The notes beneath the pieces are model-generated. The model made no database searches and was not told where the DNA came from. It was given only the letters and a program-made list of their open reading frames with translations. Both the position numbers and the translations under genes were made by a program. Below, one piece after another: positions 35,460-48,774 of a stretch of DNA of 64,000 bases. Each line of letters opens with the position of its first letter. Position 1 is the stretch's first letter. This DNA comes from Flammula alnicola (lineage: Eukaryota > Basidiomycota > Agaricomycetes > Agaricales > Strophariaceae), in contig JADNRV010000169.1 of assembly GCA_015499995.1 (NCBI GenBank), forward strand, positions 1 through 64,000, in the 5' to 3' direction.

Positions 35460-37679
35460 ATGACCATCGTCTTAACTCCCTACTGGTCCAATGGTGTACA
35501 GAAACTCAAGGTTGCTCCTCAACGTATGTCTGTTTTCGCCCTCCGAAATCTGTATTGATGTATTTCATAGCGGCACCTCCGCCCAAGCGTGGGCTTGTTC
35601 CTCCTGTTCTAGATTCCGATATCCACACTCTCCGATGCCTGGCTCAACTCCGTTCAAAGACCAGCGATCTCGAAAAATACATCTATTTGTCACATTTGAA
35701 GACTGACGATCCATCCATGTTCTACAAGCTCTGCTTGGACCACATGCCAGAAATCACGCCACTCATATACACCCCAACTGTTGGAGACGCCTGCCAGCAG
35801 TTCTCCCACATCTATAGACGCCCTGAGGGTCTTGTCTGTATCCCTGATCCGTCATCCATTGACATGGAACTAACCACGCAGTACAGTATGTTTCCATCCA
35901 GGACAAAGGAAAAATTCGTGCAGGTAAGCAAAAAAAAACATCAATACACATGTTCGTCCTGCTCAAAACCCCCGAATCAGTCATCAACAACTGGCCAAAA
36001 ATAGACGAAGCTCGCATTAGTGTCGTCACGGATGGTAACTCTGCTCTGACGATTTGCTAGGTTGCCGTGCTAATTGCTTCCAGGTTCGCGAATTCTCGGC
36101 CTAGGAGATTTGGGCGTCAATGGCATGGGCATCTCTATTGGCAAATTGTCTTTATACGTTGCCGGAGCTGGGTACGCAAAGCATTTTATTTATCTTTCTC
36201 ATAATCTGAACCTTGTCCCAGCATTCACCCCGAGTCCACTATTCCTATTTGCCTTGATCTCGGCACAAACACACAACGATACCTGGATGATCCATTATAC
36301 ATGGGCATTCGCAGAAAACGCGTTTCTGACCCAGAAATGGCCGAGTTTATGGATGAATTCATGCAAGAGATGAGCATCGCTTTCCCCAAACTGATGATCC
36401 AGTTCGAAGTTAGTGGTGTAGCCCCTTTCTGCCTCATCTATCTGAACGGAATTTTACAGGATTTCTCTACTGATAACGCCTTCAAATACCTTGAGCGATA
36501 CCGTAAAAAGTACCCCGTCTTCAACGACGACATTCAGGGTACTGGTGCTGTCGTTCTCAGTGGCTTCTTGAACGCCGCCAAGCTGTCCTCAGCCGCCTCC
36601 GGTTTGCCTCTCACCGACCATCGCATTCTTTTCTTCGGTGCTGGATCTGCTGGTGTTGGTGTCGCATCGCAATTGATGAGCTTCTTCACATTGCTTGGTA
36701 TGACCGAAGAGCAAGCTCGTCGCAAGATCTACCTTGTGGATTCTCAAGGTCTTGTGTATGACGGTCGTGGACAACTCGCTGAGCACAAGAAGTGTATGTT
36801 ACCTTTTTCCTGCTTGGTGAATATTTCCACTGACATCATCATAAAAAAAAGTCTTCTCCCGCGACGATTACCAAGGCCCTCCTATGACCAATCTCCTCGA
36901 CATCATTGACTACGTTAGACCCACGGCCCTCCTTGGTCTTTCCACGATCACGGTGACTATATTTTTCATGCAGCAGCTTTCGAAGGTCTAAATATGTTTT
37001 CAGGGCGCATTTACTTCCGAGGTTCTCGATGCGATGGCAGCCAACAACCCCCGTCCCATCATCTTCCCCCTGTCTAACCCCGTCAAGTTGGCTGAGTGCT
37101 CATTCGCAGATGCTGTTGTGCGCACCCAGGGTTCTGTTCTTTTCGCTTCCGGATCGCCATTCCCTGAGCAACAGCATGAGGGCAAAACATTATATCCCGG
37201 CCAAGGCAATAACATGTACATTTTCCCAGGTACGTTGCCATCGTAATGATGTTTCTCACTAGGCGGTAGGCTTACCAACGGCTGTAGGCTTGGGATTAGC
37301 TGCAATTCTCGCTCGTGTATCGGAGGTTACTGATAGCATGGTTGAGGCGTCTTCTCTCGGATTGGCTCATTCGTTGACTGAGGAGGAACACGCTCTCGGT
37401 CTTATCTATCCGCAAATTGGGCGAAGTAAGTTCGACTGAAAACCCCTAGTCTCTGCCATGCTGATTTCCCTCCCCCTTTAGTTAGGGAGATTAGTGCACA
37501 TATTGCGAAGGAAGTCATCCATGCAGCTCAAAAAGCGGTATGTTCGATTTCCTTGACTATTTTTCTTCCCTCATATTTACTTTCTCTCTTTCAAGGGTGT
37601 TGACCGTTCACCTGATCTCCGTACCAAGAACGACGCTGAACTTCTCGACTTCATCAACTCCAAGATGTGGAAGCCGTGA
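35460..37679 (+). CDS. MAE1: NAD-dependent malic enzyme
   Basis: Oxidative decarboxylation of L-malate to pyruvate; the yeast enzyme is mitochondrial. The start is ATG at 35460. Conserved blocks in order: [38 protein letters not shown] with the catalytic Tyr; [37 protein letters not shown], the metal and substrate site; the NAD motif [37 protein letters not shown]; and [11 protein letters not shown]. It ends KMWKP, TGA at 37677-37679. About ten short introns are required. One of them, 36409-36459, is 51 nt with no stop codon, so its retention would add 17 residues. The first exon is short and I see no clear mitochondrial presequence. No frame break. Confidence 0.95.
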
Positions 37680-38093
37680 TCGTTGTACTTCATTTTTTTC
37701 ATTCCTTCTGACCGTATTTTCCACCGCTTTCCGCACATATGCTATCTGAAAAGGTAGTCAACAAAAAACATATATTCAGCTTTGTAATTCATTTTGTCTT
37801 GTATAAATGTTAGACTTTACTATGTCTATCCTAATAAACATTGTTGTTGATAAACTATGACTTCGGTATACAGTAAAGAGTAAAAAGCGTAAGGTCCTAT
37901 CCACGGCCTTCGAATGTTTCAACTATGATAATCTTTTTTACAGACTTTTTTTCTCATTATACTGTACAACAAAATGACAATGAATGGATACACGCAGATA
38001 GTGAATGGGTATGAATACAAATGGTGGATACAGTATTATGTTTGAATCGTCCGACGATACAAGAAAGATGCCAAAGAGCGCAGATCAACTAGC
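37680..38093. other. Convergent intergenic region
   Basis: AT-rich 3' space between malic enzyme and the membrane glycoprotein gene. Nothing else seen. Confidence 0.55.
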
Positions 38094-39371
38094 TCAACCT
38101 GGTCCTGGGGATGAAATAAAAATGGAAAGTTTGGGGGGAAGGGGCGGCGGAGGCACGAAGTCAATGGTTGATAATCGAATGGTCGATAATCGGCCTTCAC
38201 TTGGGGATCGGCCACTGCGTCCCTCGCTGCGTGAAAATTGAGTCCGTGACGTTCGAGGCGAGCGAGAGGGCGAGAAGATGCTACTGTCGTGTCGCAAAAT
38301 AGATTCCGTGGATGTGAAAGACGTGTATACAGTTTCTGAAAATCATAAGAATAAAATGGACATTAATTCCGGCAATGCTACGATAGACTGCTTACCTGGA
38401 CGACCGCTTTCAATTTTCTCCTCTGCAACTTCGTGCGTCGCAAGCATCCGCCGTCGAAATACATAAAATACGACCCCTGTCGCGATGAGCAGAACCAGAA
38501 TTCCGAGCAGACTCGCTAAAACTTTGATAGTTGTCTGTGGGTCGTAACTTGTATGCGAGGCACTCGGAGACGCTGCTTGTGGCGATGGCGAAGGAGGCAC
38601 ATCACTGATATTTCCGGTTGGGAGTACAGTGGCGCCAGTGGGCAGTTGGCCAATCATATCCTTCGTGGAACTGGCTTTCGGGAAGACGAAGAATTTCTCA
38701 AGAATGTACGGAGCTGACGCAGAAGTGATGTTAATCGATATTTGGTGCTCCTTGTCCGACGAGAGGGAACCCGAAGACGCGAAGAGTGGTTGGTTTGGGA
38801 CGTTAACAAGGGCGAAAGGTAGTGTGGTTTGGAATGGCTTATTATCGTCCAGAAAATATACAGTTGTTGGAGGTGGAAAGGTTTCGTTACTTGCAGGTAC
38901 TGTGCCGAAAACGATTATACCTGATCCTGCACCACAAGCGAAGCATTAGTTATGATACATGTTATGTTGTGAGAAAACAAACTTGCCATTGAAACGCAAT
39001 GAAACACTCGAGCCCGAAAGCGTGGTACTGTGCGTTGTCGAGACTTGCGTTCCATTTAGAGTCCACGAACCGTGGTAATATACACGAGGATCGTTGTCGC
39101 GTATCGTACATATTGGACAGTTGAAAGGATTATTATTCTGAGATCCACTTTTGCTGGAAGAAGGTGATTTCGAGCTAGAGGAGTTTCCGTCGGATCCATT
39201 GCCGGAATTTCCTGAATTTCCTGAGTTGCTTGAATTTCCTGAGCTGCTTGAATTTCCTGAATTGCCATTCGTGTTGTTTGTTTGCCTTTTTGCTGTCTGA
39301 CCAGATCTCAGTCTCCTTGGGTAGCGAACGGAAGGCGGCGTTCTAGTCGCTTGAAATGGCTTAGGAGACAT
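38094..39371 (-). CDS. Ser/Asn/Gly-rich single-pass membrane glycoprotein, 5' end uncertain
   Basis: From the N-terminal side, a low-complexity tract rich in Asn, Ser and Gly (39130-39270), then an extracellular-type domain (YYHGSWTLNGTQVSTTHSTT, SVSLRFNG, SGIIVFGTVPASNETFPPP), a Pro/Ser stalk, a membrane helix (VLASLLGILVLLIATGVVFY near 38465-38525) followed by the basic stop FRRRM, and a cytoplasmic tail with SRSPRTSRTQFSRSEGRSGR. It ends at 38094-38096. Two introns are clear (near 38945-38985 and near 38320-38400). Several N-glycosylation sequons (NGT, NET, NIT) lie outside the membrane. This layout is common in agaricomycetes for cell-surface proteins of unknown role. The start at 39371 is only the first ATG; a signal peptide probably lies in an upstream exon I cannot place. 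Confidence 0.65.
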
Positions 39372-40172
39372 CGAGTCTCTAGGAATATCCAGGAAGGACG
39401 AACTAGAATCTTACGGTCGCGCTGGATGTCAGACTCGGAAGAATTCAAATTGGATGCGGACACAACTTACCGTATGAGTTTCGTCGAGGAGCCATCGTCG
39501 ACGACCGTTAAATTCTATGACCTAGAACGGCACGGAAAATTGTAAGGATGGTACAAGATACAAGCAGGCAGATTATACGTACATATAAAATCTTCTAGAT
39601 TCTGAGAGGGGCATCGCAAGAAGGAAAGGAATTTATACGCCTCTTAAGAAACCCATAGTTCTGGTCCAGAAAATAACACAGTTTCGGTCGAATCGGCGAC
39701 CCATTATATTGGATTCACTCCGCTCGGGGGAAGTGTATCCGTCATGGCCGCACCGCAACCAGCAAAGGTGGAGGAAATAACGTAAAGGTGGGTTGCTAAC
39801 GAGGAATATGTTGTGCCTTGCATTGACCAGAACCTGTTTAAAGTTGGAGTAATGCTGTTTATGTTGCAAAAGGCGTTGAAGCTTAGCTTATGTTTCTGAA
39901 GTACAATACTACTCTCTTACCTTAAGCTCCAGAGGGTGTTGAGGTTACAGCCGCCTCTGAGGCTACTTGGAGAGGATTATCCAGAGGAGAACTTGCGTTG
40001 TCCTCTTCTCATGGTTGGCAGGATGAATCCGGATGAGGCTTCTGCTACGTCAACAACGTGGGAAATAAACTCCTTTGCAAAACAATAATACAAAAAACAT
40101 ATCGACGTCGGCACGCAAACTGGAGCATAAAAAATGTAGTGAGTAACACCAGGTAACACCTCTCTCTAAGCA
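39372..40172. other. Upstream region of the glycoprotein gene and 3' side of the ABC transporter
   Basis: May hold the unplaced first exon of the membrane glycoprotein. Otherwise only short ORFs. It does not match the sequence downstream of the left-edge ABC copy. Confidence 0.4.
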
Positions 40173-43100
40173 CTATACTCCGGCCATTTTCTTTAACACA
40201 GCAAACTCCTCCTTTCCGGTCGCTTTACACAAGGCATAGAACTTAGATGCCGAGTTGTTCAACAAGGTGGCTGGCCTGAGATGCACAGCGTAAGTGACGT
40301 ATCTCAGAAGGGTTATGAAAGGCGTCTTTACCGATCAAACTCTATGATTCTCCCTTGCTCGAGGAGCATTACCTGGTAGAAAAAAGCACATTAAACCTCG
40401 CGACATGTTTGAATTCCGATATGACTCACTCTATCGTAATCGATGACGGTGCGCAGGCGATGAGCTATCGTTAATATTGTGCTTTCTGCGAATTCTCTGC
40501 AAGCAAGCACGTCAGACCGGTAACACATAACGGCGCAGGACTTACTGTCGGATCGTCTTTCCGATCAATTCATCAGTCGCATAATCCACGCTATGGAGTT
40601 GTTAAGTAGATGCTCGTCTAGTCTTAAGAAGAATCTCACACACCTTGCTGTAGCCTGATTGGACACATCACAATCAGAACGATACTTATATATAAACCTT
40701 CGTTGCGCACCTCGTCCATTACCAGAACTTTCGAACGCTTCAAAATCGCTCGACCCATACACAGTAACTGTTTTTCGCTGGAGATTTCTAAGTATATGTA
40801 ACCGACGAGAATCGAAAGACTTACCCCGTTGAAAAGTTGTCACCACCCTCAGATACTTTCGAGTCAAGATCTCTGAACACGTTTGCGTTCACTGTGTCAG
40901 TAGCTTCCGCAGGGGTATCTTCTGAAGGAATGAGATGGACGCGACGAAGGGCCTCATACTTCACAGACAGTTAAATGGAACACTATGGTCGTCAAAATAA
41001 CAGAGAGCTCACAATCTCGGCGTCTTGGTATTCATCAAACACATCCAAAGTAGAGCGGAGACTTCCACTGAGAATCGTCGGGTCCTGAGGAATGATAGTC
41101 AATCGACTTCTGAGGTCCGTTAAGCCAATCTTCGAAGTGTCAATTCCATCGATCAGGATTCGGCCTTGAGCAGCCTCAACGAATCTGAAGAACGACAGCG
41201 CCAATGTACTCTTCCCTGAGCCTGTTCTTCCCAGAATTCCGACCTGCAGAATCATCATGAAAGATAGCATGGGATGTTGTTGAGACAAACCTTACCTTTT
41301 CTCCTGGAATGATTTCAAAATTGAGATGATGAAGGACGTTTGGCAATTCGGGCTGAGGCATGGTTTTAGACTTGAGAAATACGACTAATATGTAGTGAAT
41401 AACTCACAGCGTAGCGAATGACAAGATCCTCGCATTTGATGGCTCCTTGAGACGGCCATGAAGCCGGAGGTCTCGGTTCTACGTATTCGGGAGGTTCTCT
41501 TTTTAGGTCGGTATATTCTTTGACTCGCTCTAGTGCAACCTGAGCATTTGGTTATAGCGAGATCTTTCACGCAGAAACAAAGGATTTGCATACCATGGAT
41601 TGTTCCAGACCAACAAACCTTCTGACCTAAACCCGTAGTTAGTTACATAAATTACGATTGCCAAAACAAATATACTCACCATGAAGAGAAGATCTCCCGT
41701 AATAGTCGAAGCAAATGCCAGAGCGAATCCTGCCGTGGATGCACTGATACCTGGAGTAATGAGGCAGACAAGGCCAGTGGCTCCAACGATACCAGCTGAA
41801 AGCAAGTTGAAACGGACCGAGAGCCAACGATTGACTAATATGGGCGATTAGCTAGCATTCCTAAGTGTCTGATTGAAGTCTCACCTCCCCACATCCAGTA
41901 GTAGGGATTTGAGTTCTGCAACAAGACTGTTAAAATACCTCGACTTCTGAGTCGTGTGAATGCATACCGTATCGACGCATCGGAGCATATCTCTTAAGAA
42001 TTTTGAAGATGCACCGAAAGCACGAAGAATTGTCACTCCTGATATCGTCTCGCCGTAAATCGAGTATAATGGCGAACGTGTTACAGAATCTTCAAAATGA
42101 AACTATGAGCTAGGATGGCAAACTGCGATAATAGAATCTTGCCTAATCGCCTCATATCCCTGGAAGTTTGACCATATATCTGTGAAATAGGTTCAGAGAA
42201 ACGGACCAGACGATGATCGCCGATGATTGCTTACTTTGGCGACTAGAAAAATCCAAACAGCCATAAGATAAACGCACAGGCGCAAGACGCTCGACGCTTA
42301 CCGTTCCAATAGATGACGCCCAATAGCAGGGCTGCAAAAATGAAGAGCGGACCGCCCACAACACTGACGGTGACCAACGTCGTCGTTGCGGAAAGTCCGT
42401 AGATGATACTTCTACCGAAGTTGTCTGAAAGACTGCTGTCAATGCCTAAAACCAAGAAATTCTAAATAATCTTAGAAGATGTCACGGAGCCGAAAGACGC
42501 ACCTTCAAAGTCCTTTCCAAATCGATTGAGTACGCGACCTCGTGATACAGTATCATGGAACCTAATGTCAGCAAATAAGATAGACTCCAAGAGTCTTCTG
42601 TAGAGCACATCCGAAGCATGGATTGAACCACGATAGAGGATGAACCAGCGAATAGTCGAGATAACGAGACCGGTGGTTGTAATGGCTGCGTATAGAGAGA
42701 TATAGAATACGGGAGTCCGGCCTCCTCCATTCAGAGCAGAGTTCGACCAATATCTAAATTAGGATTAAGAATGCCGTAACCAGTGTCAGGCAGAGCAGTC
42801 CATACCTGAGCCAACCGTTTTCCAACACAGGGCTCGCAGAGGCCACTATCAGAACAGAGATGAACAGAAGCCAGTACCAGCCACTCCCACAAGCCCAGAT
42901 GTACGTTTCCCAGATTTCACGGCTGATACGTCCCACGGCACGTTTCTCCTCCTCGACGAGTTTTCGGGCCGGTTTTTTCTCCAACTTCACAGAAGCAGGG
43001 GTCGATGCAACGGTAGAACTTGTTTCTGACTCAGGTTCCGTGAGAACTGCTTCTTCGGCAACCTCCAATGCCTCCTTTTCTTCCTTGTCGTCCTTTTCTT

Positions 43101-46100
43101 CAGATTGAGCGGACTGGACCAAAGATGTGATGGCACCAGAACTGTAGAAGTCGGCTTTGGAACCTTCGAATTGAACACGGCCATTGTCAAGAGCAACAAC
43201 ATAGGCTGCGCCAGGTGCACATAGTTGCACGTGATGCGAGACAAGAATGACAGTTCTCCCTGTCATCAATTCACCTCTAAGGCATTCGTGATAAAGATGA
43301 TGCGCAGTATGGGCGTCGACTGCAAACAGGTTAAACCAGTCTCGAATACGAATTCTTAATCACATACCAGCAGATAGCACATCATCCAATAGAAGTATAG
43401 AAGCTCGAGAGTAGACGGCACGAGCAAGCGAAACTGAAAAAGAAATCAAAAATAGCACTATATCCAAAAAAAATAAAAATAGAAAAAGCTGTACCTCTCG
43501 CTTTCTGCCCTCCAGAAAGATTGACCTGTGGACCATGTGAGCATAACAACAGAATATGATAGCATCGAATAACAGACCCCACGTTCTCCTATCTCCGATT
43601 CGTCGCCATCCTCAAGGATATCAAGATCGCTTACAAGTGCACAAACCTAAAAGATGCTCAGTTTTGTGATGATCAAGAGCAAATAGCCATCTACCTCGAG
43701 TGTTTTGAGATAGCGTTCTTCATTATATGGAAGATTAAAAAGAATATTATCTAGGTACAACGTCAGACATATCGAAGATAATGACTGAGTGTCTGATTTT
43801 TACCTTTGATCGATGCGTTTCGGAGCCATGCAGCCTAATTGTCACGTGAGCGCGTTCCAAGGCTCATTTCCTCAATGAACATACCTGAGGCACATAGGCA
43901 CAGACGCCATCGACAATCCAATCCTCCTTGCGTACTGTAGCCTCCGCGAAGGAAGCCAAAGAATCTGGTGGCGATCGTGGACAAAGGACTTGACCAGCAA
44001 GGATATCTGCTTCGCCAAGCAAGGCTACAAAATACGAGTCAATTCCACTGTTAAACGGCAAAAAGGGATTGAAACTCGCTCAAAAGTAACAACGTCTTCC
44101 CAGATCCCAATTTACCACAGATCAGCGAGAGTTTTCCTTGAGGAAAATTAAGAGAGAGGTCAACGAGAAGGAATTTCTGCTTCGGTGTTGGCGCGGCTGA
44201 TGGCGCGCGACTATTCGTAGCACGGTCTTGCGGCCAGGTCGCAGTACATGACTGGAAGGCGACCGTTTTTGATTGTTGATCGAGGGGCGGGACAGCATTT
44301 ACTTCGGCACTGTTCAAATACTTTTCGATACGTCGCAAGGACACAAAACTCTGCAGAGAGAAGTGAACATCAAGTCCACAAAGGTTAGGGAAGCCGTACC
44401 TGAAGCATATTAATAAATGTCTCAGGCAAAGCACTGAGCGCGAATTTCATCTCAGAGAAGACTAAGACACGAATGAGATCGAATAAGATGGAAGTTAAAT
44501 GAGAAAGGTCTGTACCAAGGATAGAGGTAAATGCAATGGACGGTGTCAAAGCCTGTCCTCTGAAGATCGCGAAGTGCCAGAAGGAGACGAGTGTGACCAA
44601 GATGGGAGAGCCGTTCCTAGAAACGATGGCTTATTTCCACGAGTATATCGGTAAGAAACGAACTTACCAGATAGCATTCCACAAAGTCTGACAGGGGAAG
44701 GAGGTTAGACGTTGTAGCACACAGATATTAGGAGCATCCTTACCTCTATTGTATAGTTGAGCTTTTGGTATTTAAGTTCCTTGTCACGGATGGCAAGAAT
44801 TCGTTTTTCGAAACTACGTTCCCAGCCCATGAACTACAATGTCGTTAGACCACACGATAATGACTGCGAGCAACGTATATCTACCTTGAGCATGCGTATT
44901 CCGCCAAGTATCTGCGATAACAGTTAGCATCGGGTCAATGCACCTGCCATAAAAAAACGCTGACATACCTCATTCATGAGAGCAACGCGCTCGTCGCGGG
45001 CTTTCATAAGATTCTCTTGAGCACCTGAAATCATGTCAGACAGCAAGTCCAAGTAATAAACAAAAAGACTTACCAACAACGACCTTTCCAGCATAATGAT
45101 TCATAGGGAGGAATAAACATGTGACAGCGAGGCCAAAGAAGCAAGATACGCCTAAAAAATTAATCAGCGAATGTCAAAGGAAGATAAAAATGAGGTCGTG
45201 CCAAGCAGGTTATATAAAAATATTGTTCCAATAGCAATTTCAATGGGAGCATCTGTTTGGCAAGCGAATCAGCTCCAAGAAAGTAAGAAGACGATGGATG
45301 GATGAACGCTTACCAACAAGCGAAAAGACATGCCACGCGAAGTCACTGACTCTATCTACGTCAGTGGTCATTAGAGTCATGATTTGAGCCTTGCTCGAAA
45401 AGTCGTCCTCGTCCTTTTTATCTTCAGTATCAGCAGCAGGTTTTGCGTTTTCTCCCTCTTCAGTGACAGTTGATGGTGGTGGGGGAGCAGTGGATGCTAC
45501 ATCCTTGCGGACGAGGGTTTTCGCGTACAAAATCGAGTTAAGTTGAATTCTAAGTCGGACCTGGATGGTGGTAGTCGACAATGACCACAGTTGTCCAGTA
45601 ACTGGATTCGTCAGCATATAAACGTGAAGGAAAAGGGCGAAAGAGCATACTCAAGAAAGAAATTGCGTTTGCAGCAAATAAGCCAATAACATATACCCAA
45701 CCCCATCCCTTTTCCTCTCTATTAGGGTCAACTTCAAGGAACGCAACGAGTTTTTGCAAGAAAAGAGGAGGCGCATAGAATAGGACGGCAGATACAGAAG
45801 CTAGGAGAAGCTCTGCCGTGAATGCAACGTAATTCAAGCGCAACAAGCGATAGGCCAACAGATATCCGGTGCCAGGCGCAGGGCTCCAAGAAAATATTCG
45901 AAGTTTGATTTCGCGCATGGCTTTCTTCATTCTAGCGTAGTTATAGGTGGCTCGCATGTTTGTCGGAACGATAGGCAAATCACCGATGTCGAGACTTGCA
46001 GCAATGTTGCCCAACCATACCACTTTTGTGGTATAGGAGAACAACAACATGTCCCAGGGTGAAGCGTCTGAACACAACGTTAACCTCAGTCCACGCAAAA

Positions 46101-46874
46101 ATGTTGTAACATACTAATGATGCCGCAGACGTTCACTTCATCCAGATTAGTTATCGACTGGACCGTCTTTTCTGAATAAATGTTGGAAGGAGGATAGTGA
46201 AGTGGAGGCCCAAGTGGAGTGCTATAAGCTATGACACAGGCAGCGGCGTAGATACCGACGAGTGCATACCACATGCCCATCAGGACGGGTTCGTCGTCGA
46301 TAGAGGCTGCAACAGGTGGAGGAGTAACGGGCAGAATTGCGGCAGATCCCAACAGCGCGAAGGCCACGCTGAGCAGCACTGTAAGATGGATGATAGACTG
46401 CGAGTGGTACTCTGGGGTGACTTGACCAATGGAACGCGCCGAAACGATAAAAGCGTAAAGAGCGAAACATACGTGCAGGGAATACACTGCCGTGTCATAG
46501 CTCTCGTCGTTCGCAATAGACCATCCGAGAGATGCTGTGCTTATTACTAGAGCGAAGGCTAGAAGGAGAGTCATGAGAGCTTTCCTCCAGCGCATCTAAT
46601 TATCACAAAGTCAATAACTCTCGTTGAAAACCACTCTCAGCGTCTCTTAACTTACCCGAGCCCAGAAATTCTCTGCGTCGACCGGGTACCCATCAACAAT
46701 ATCTTCTGCCCTTGTAACATCGAAAGCGTCATGCATGGGTTCTCCATCTTCTGAATCCACATGCGTAGGCAATTGGATCTTGCCTTCGGTCGTCCTTGTC
46801 AGAAAGAACACAATAGAGCTTCCCAAAACGCTAACAGCAAGCACAACCGCGATTGGGAGCTGAAACCGTGGCAT
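40173..46874 (-). CDS. Full-length ABCC (MRP/YCF1-like) ABC transporter
   Basis: Complete ATP-driven exporter, probably of conjugated organic anions or drugs at the vacuolar or plasma membrane. The start is [11 protein letters not shown] at 46874 (an upstream ATG at 46922 is also in frame), followed by a five-helix N-terminal membrane domain (46600-46100), membrane domain 1 (about 46000-44400) with an acidic loop rich in Glu, Asp and Lys (near 45420), and NBD1 with Walker [10 protein letters not shown], signature [10 protein letters not shown] and ILVSHH. A Glu/Lys-rich linker (about 43000-43110) leads to membrane domain 2 (about 42800-41600), then NBD2 with [32 protein letters not shown] and TIAHR. 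The stop is TAG at 40173-40175. It has more than 20 short introns. The last 1.4 kb match the left-edge gene including introns and the 11-nt microexon. Substrate unknown. Confidence 0.93.
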
Positions 46875-47434
46875 AGTGCGCAGTCGGCTTTTGAAGGTTG
46901 AAACGCGTGAAGTGTTGCGCACCAGACCTTTTTGAACGCTGACGCCTTGCTCTCAGGTACCGAAAGCAGAGGTGGGAGTCAGAAAAGTGGCGGTTCATGT
47001 GAAGCGCAAACTTCTTGCTGACAAATTCATTGAAATTACCGACGTATTTCGTCATCGCTCTAAATTGCCGAGATAAGGATCGAAGGACGCAAGAAAACAC
47101 CATATGGTACACATTATGAGCATGATACAGCAACTTGCAAAGGTTGTAAAATAAAGCCCATTTTCTCTACGTAATTGATACGGGAATAGCGAACTTGAAG
47201 GTAACACTGCAACAACTTGGCTCCTTCGCGGCGTCAATCAGGATGTTGGCCAATGGCCAGCATTCTAAGAAAAGAGATGAATAATGAATCCCGAACGATG
47301 AAGATCTAAAAATAGACAGACTAGTCCCCTGAAGTCGAGGTGGGAAATGGTCTGGATGAGTAGCAGTCCACTTTATATCCGTACATGCGGGAGAGATATG
47401 AGGGAGAAAGAGAATATGACGGAGGGAGTACAAG
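46875..47434. other. Intergenic region upstream of the ABC transporter
   Basis: Contains the ABC promoter and the 3' side of kinase copy 1. Only short unlikely ORFs seen. Confidence 0.5.
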
Positions 47435-48774
47435 TCATGAAGTCATGCACGAAGGGCAGGACTGTAGAAATGCTGATTGGAGGCAAGGAGCAAACTCAAC
47501 GGGGTTTTCGTTGCAGAATTCAACACGATAGCGGAGTTCTGCACTGGCATTGTTGTGCCATATACGTCGATTGAGATCATCTTCCGTCAAGGACGACATC
47601 ACGTCGAGAAATAGGTCATAAGCCTGAGCTGCGGAAGGCCGTTGGTTGGGGTCCTGACACGTCATAGCGTCAGAGAGTGGCTGGAACATCTTCAGTCCCT
47701 CATAATTCTGCACGTTGGCTGTTAGCCACATCGTGAACGGATGCCCTCTATGGGATACGTACATTGTATATCTTGGGTAGGATATTTCCAAGCTGATACA
47801 CGTCGGTTTTGAATGGGTCGTAGAAGGATTCATTCGACATTTCCGGTACCGTCCTATCCTGTCCCACTTTCCCTATGGCACGTGTGTCAGTTCTGCGTGG
47901 GTGGAATTTGCATGACAGGCCAAAGTCAATAAAGTAATAGTTCACCGGCGCAACAGAGCGGCGGTCAACCCATTTTATCCACCTTTCAACACCATCTTCC
48001 ATTATCCAATTTCCAAAATGAAATCCGTTAGGAATAACTTTGCTACTATCCATCATCAAATTGAGGAAGCAGGCATCTCTGGAAAAGAAGATAGGTTATC
48101 TTTGTGTAGCAGGAATGGGATAATTTACCTGTGCGCTATTTTGTGCTCGTGCATGAAAACAAGTCCCTTTCGACAGACAATATCAGAAAATGAACGAGAA
48201 CAAAGAATTTGCAGTCCTTACCAATAAAAATTGATGATAGGCTTCGCAAAACTCGCCAACATACCGGAACGGGAGCTCGCTGAACCCCAAAAGTATAGGC
48301 ATTACAATCAAGGCTGTGGCATCTGTCTGTGGAATCATAATCACATCCAGAAGAGGGACAGTTTTGTTTCTCGGATCTGCTCGCACGGCCTCCGAGTTTA
48401 AATATTGAAGGATGGGAATCTCCTTAGACCTTGTCTCGACTACCTTTAAGACGACCTTGAGGCCATCGCTCATTCTAACAGCATCCATTACATTCGTACG
48501 CTGCATTATCGGGACACGTACTTATCAATTAGCAGAAATTGGCTTGGAAATAAAGGATAGTTCATACATTAATCGTAATACCATCTTCCCGATCCCAGGA
48601 TGAGACATTGAAGTGCCCGAATTTTTTCCACGATGGTTTCCATAATGGATCATATCTTGGCCGAAGTTTGTAACCGCGCTGCAGCAAAAACGGTTGCATA
48701 TCGACCCAAAATTCTTCACGTTCACCGACCAGGTATTTGCGACGGTAGGGTTTTCTTGATTGAGAGTTCCCCAT
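47435..48774 (-). CDS. Divergent protein-kinase-like protein, copy 1
   Basis: Starts MGNSQSRKPYRRKYLVGERE at 48774. The Gly at residue 2 and the basic patch suggest possible N-myristoylation and membrane attachment. Kinase-like landmarks: GLKVVLKVV (candidate ATP-binding Lys), the hinge-like IVMPILLGF, HEHKIAH then RDACFLNLMMD (HRD loop, but with the usual Lys of HRDLKxxN replaced), YYFIDFGLS (DFG), and RTVPEMSNESFYDPFKTDVY (APE-like and the Asp of subdomain IX). It ends CPSCMTS at 47435. Four introns. Such HRDxxxxNxMMD proteins form large families in agaricomycetes; activity may be reduced or absent. A close relative is at 54515-55809. The product is complete in frame. Confidence 0.72.
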
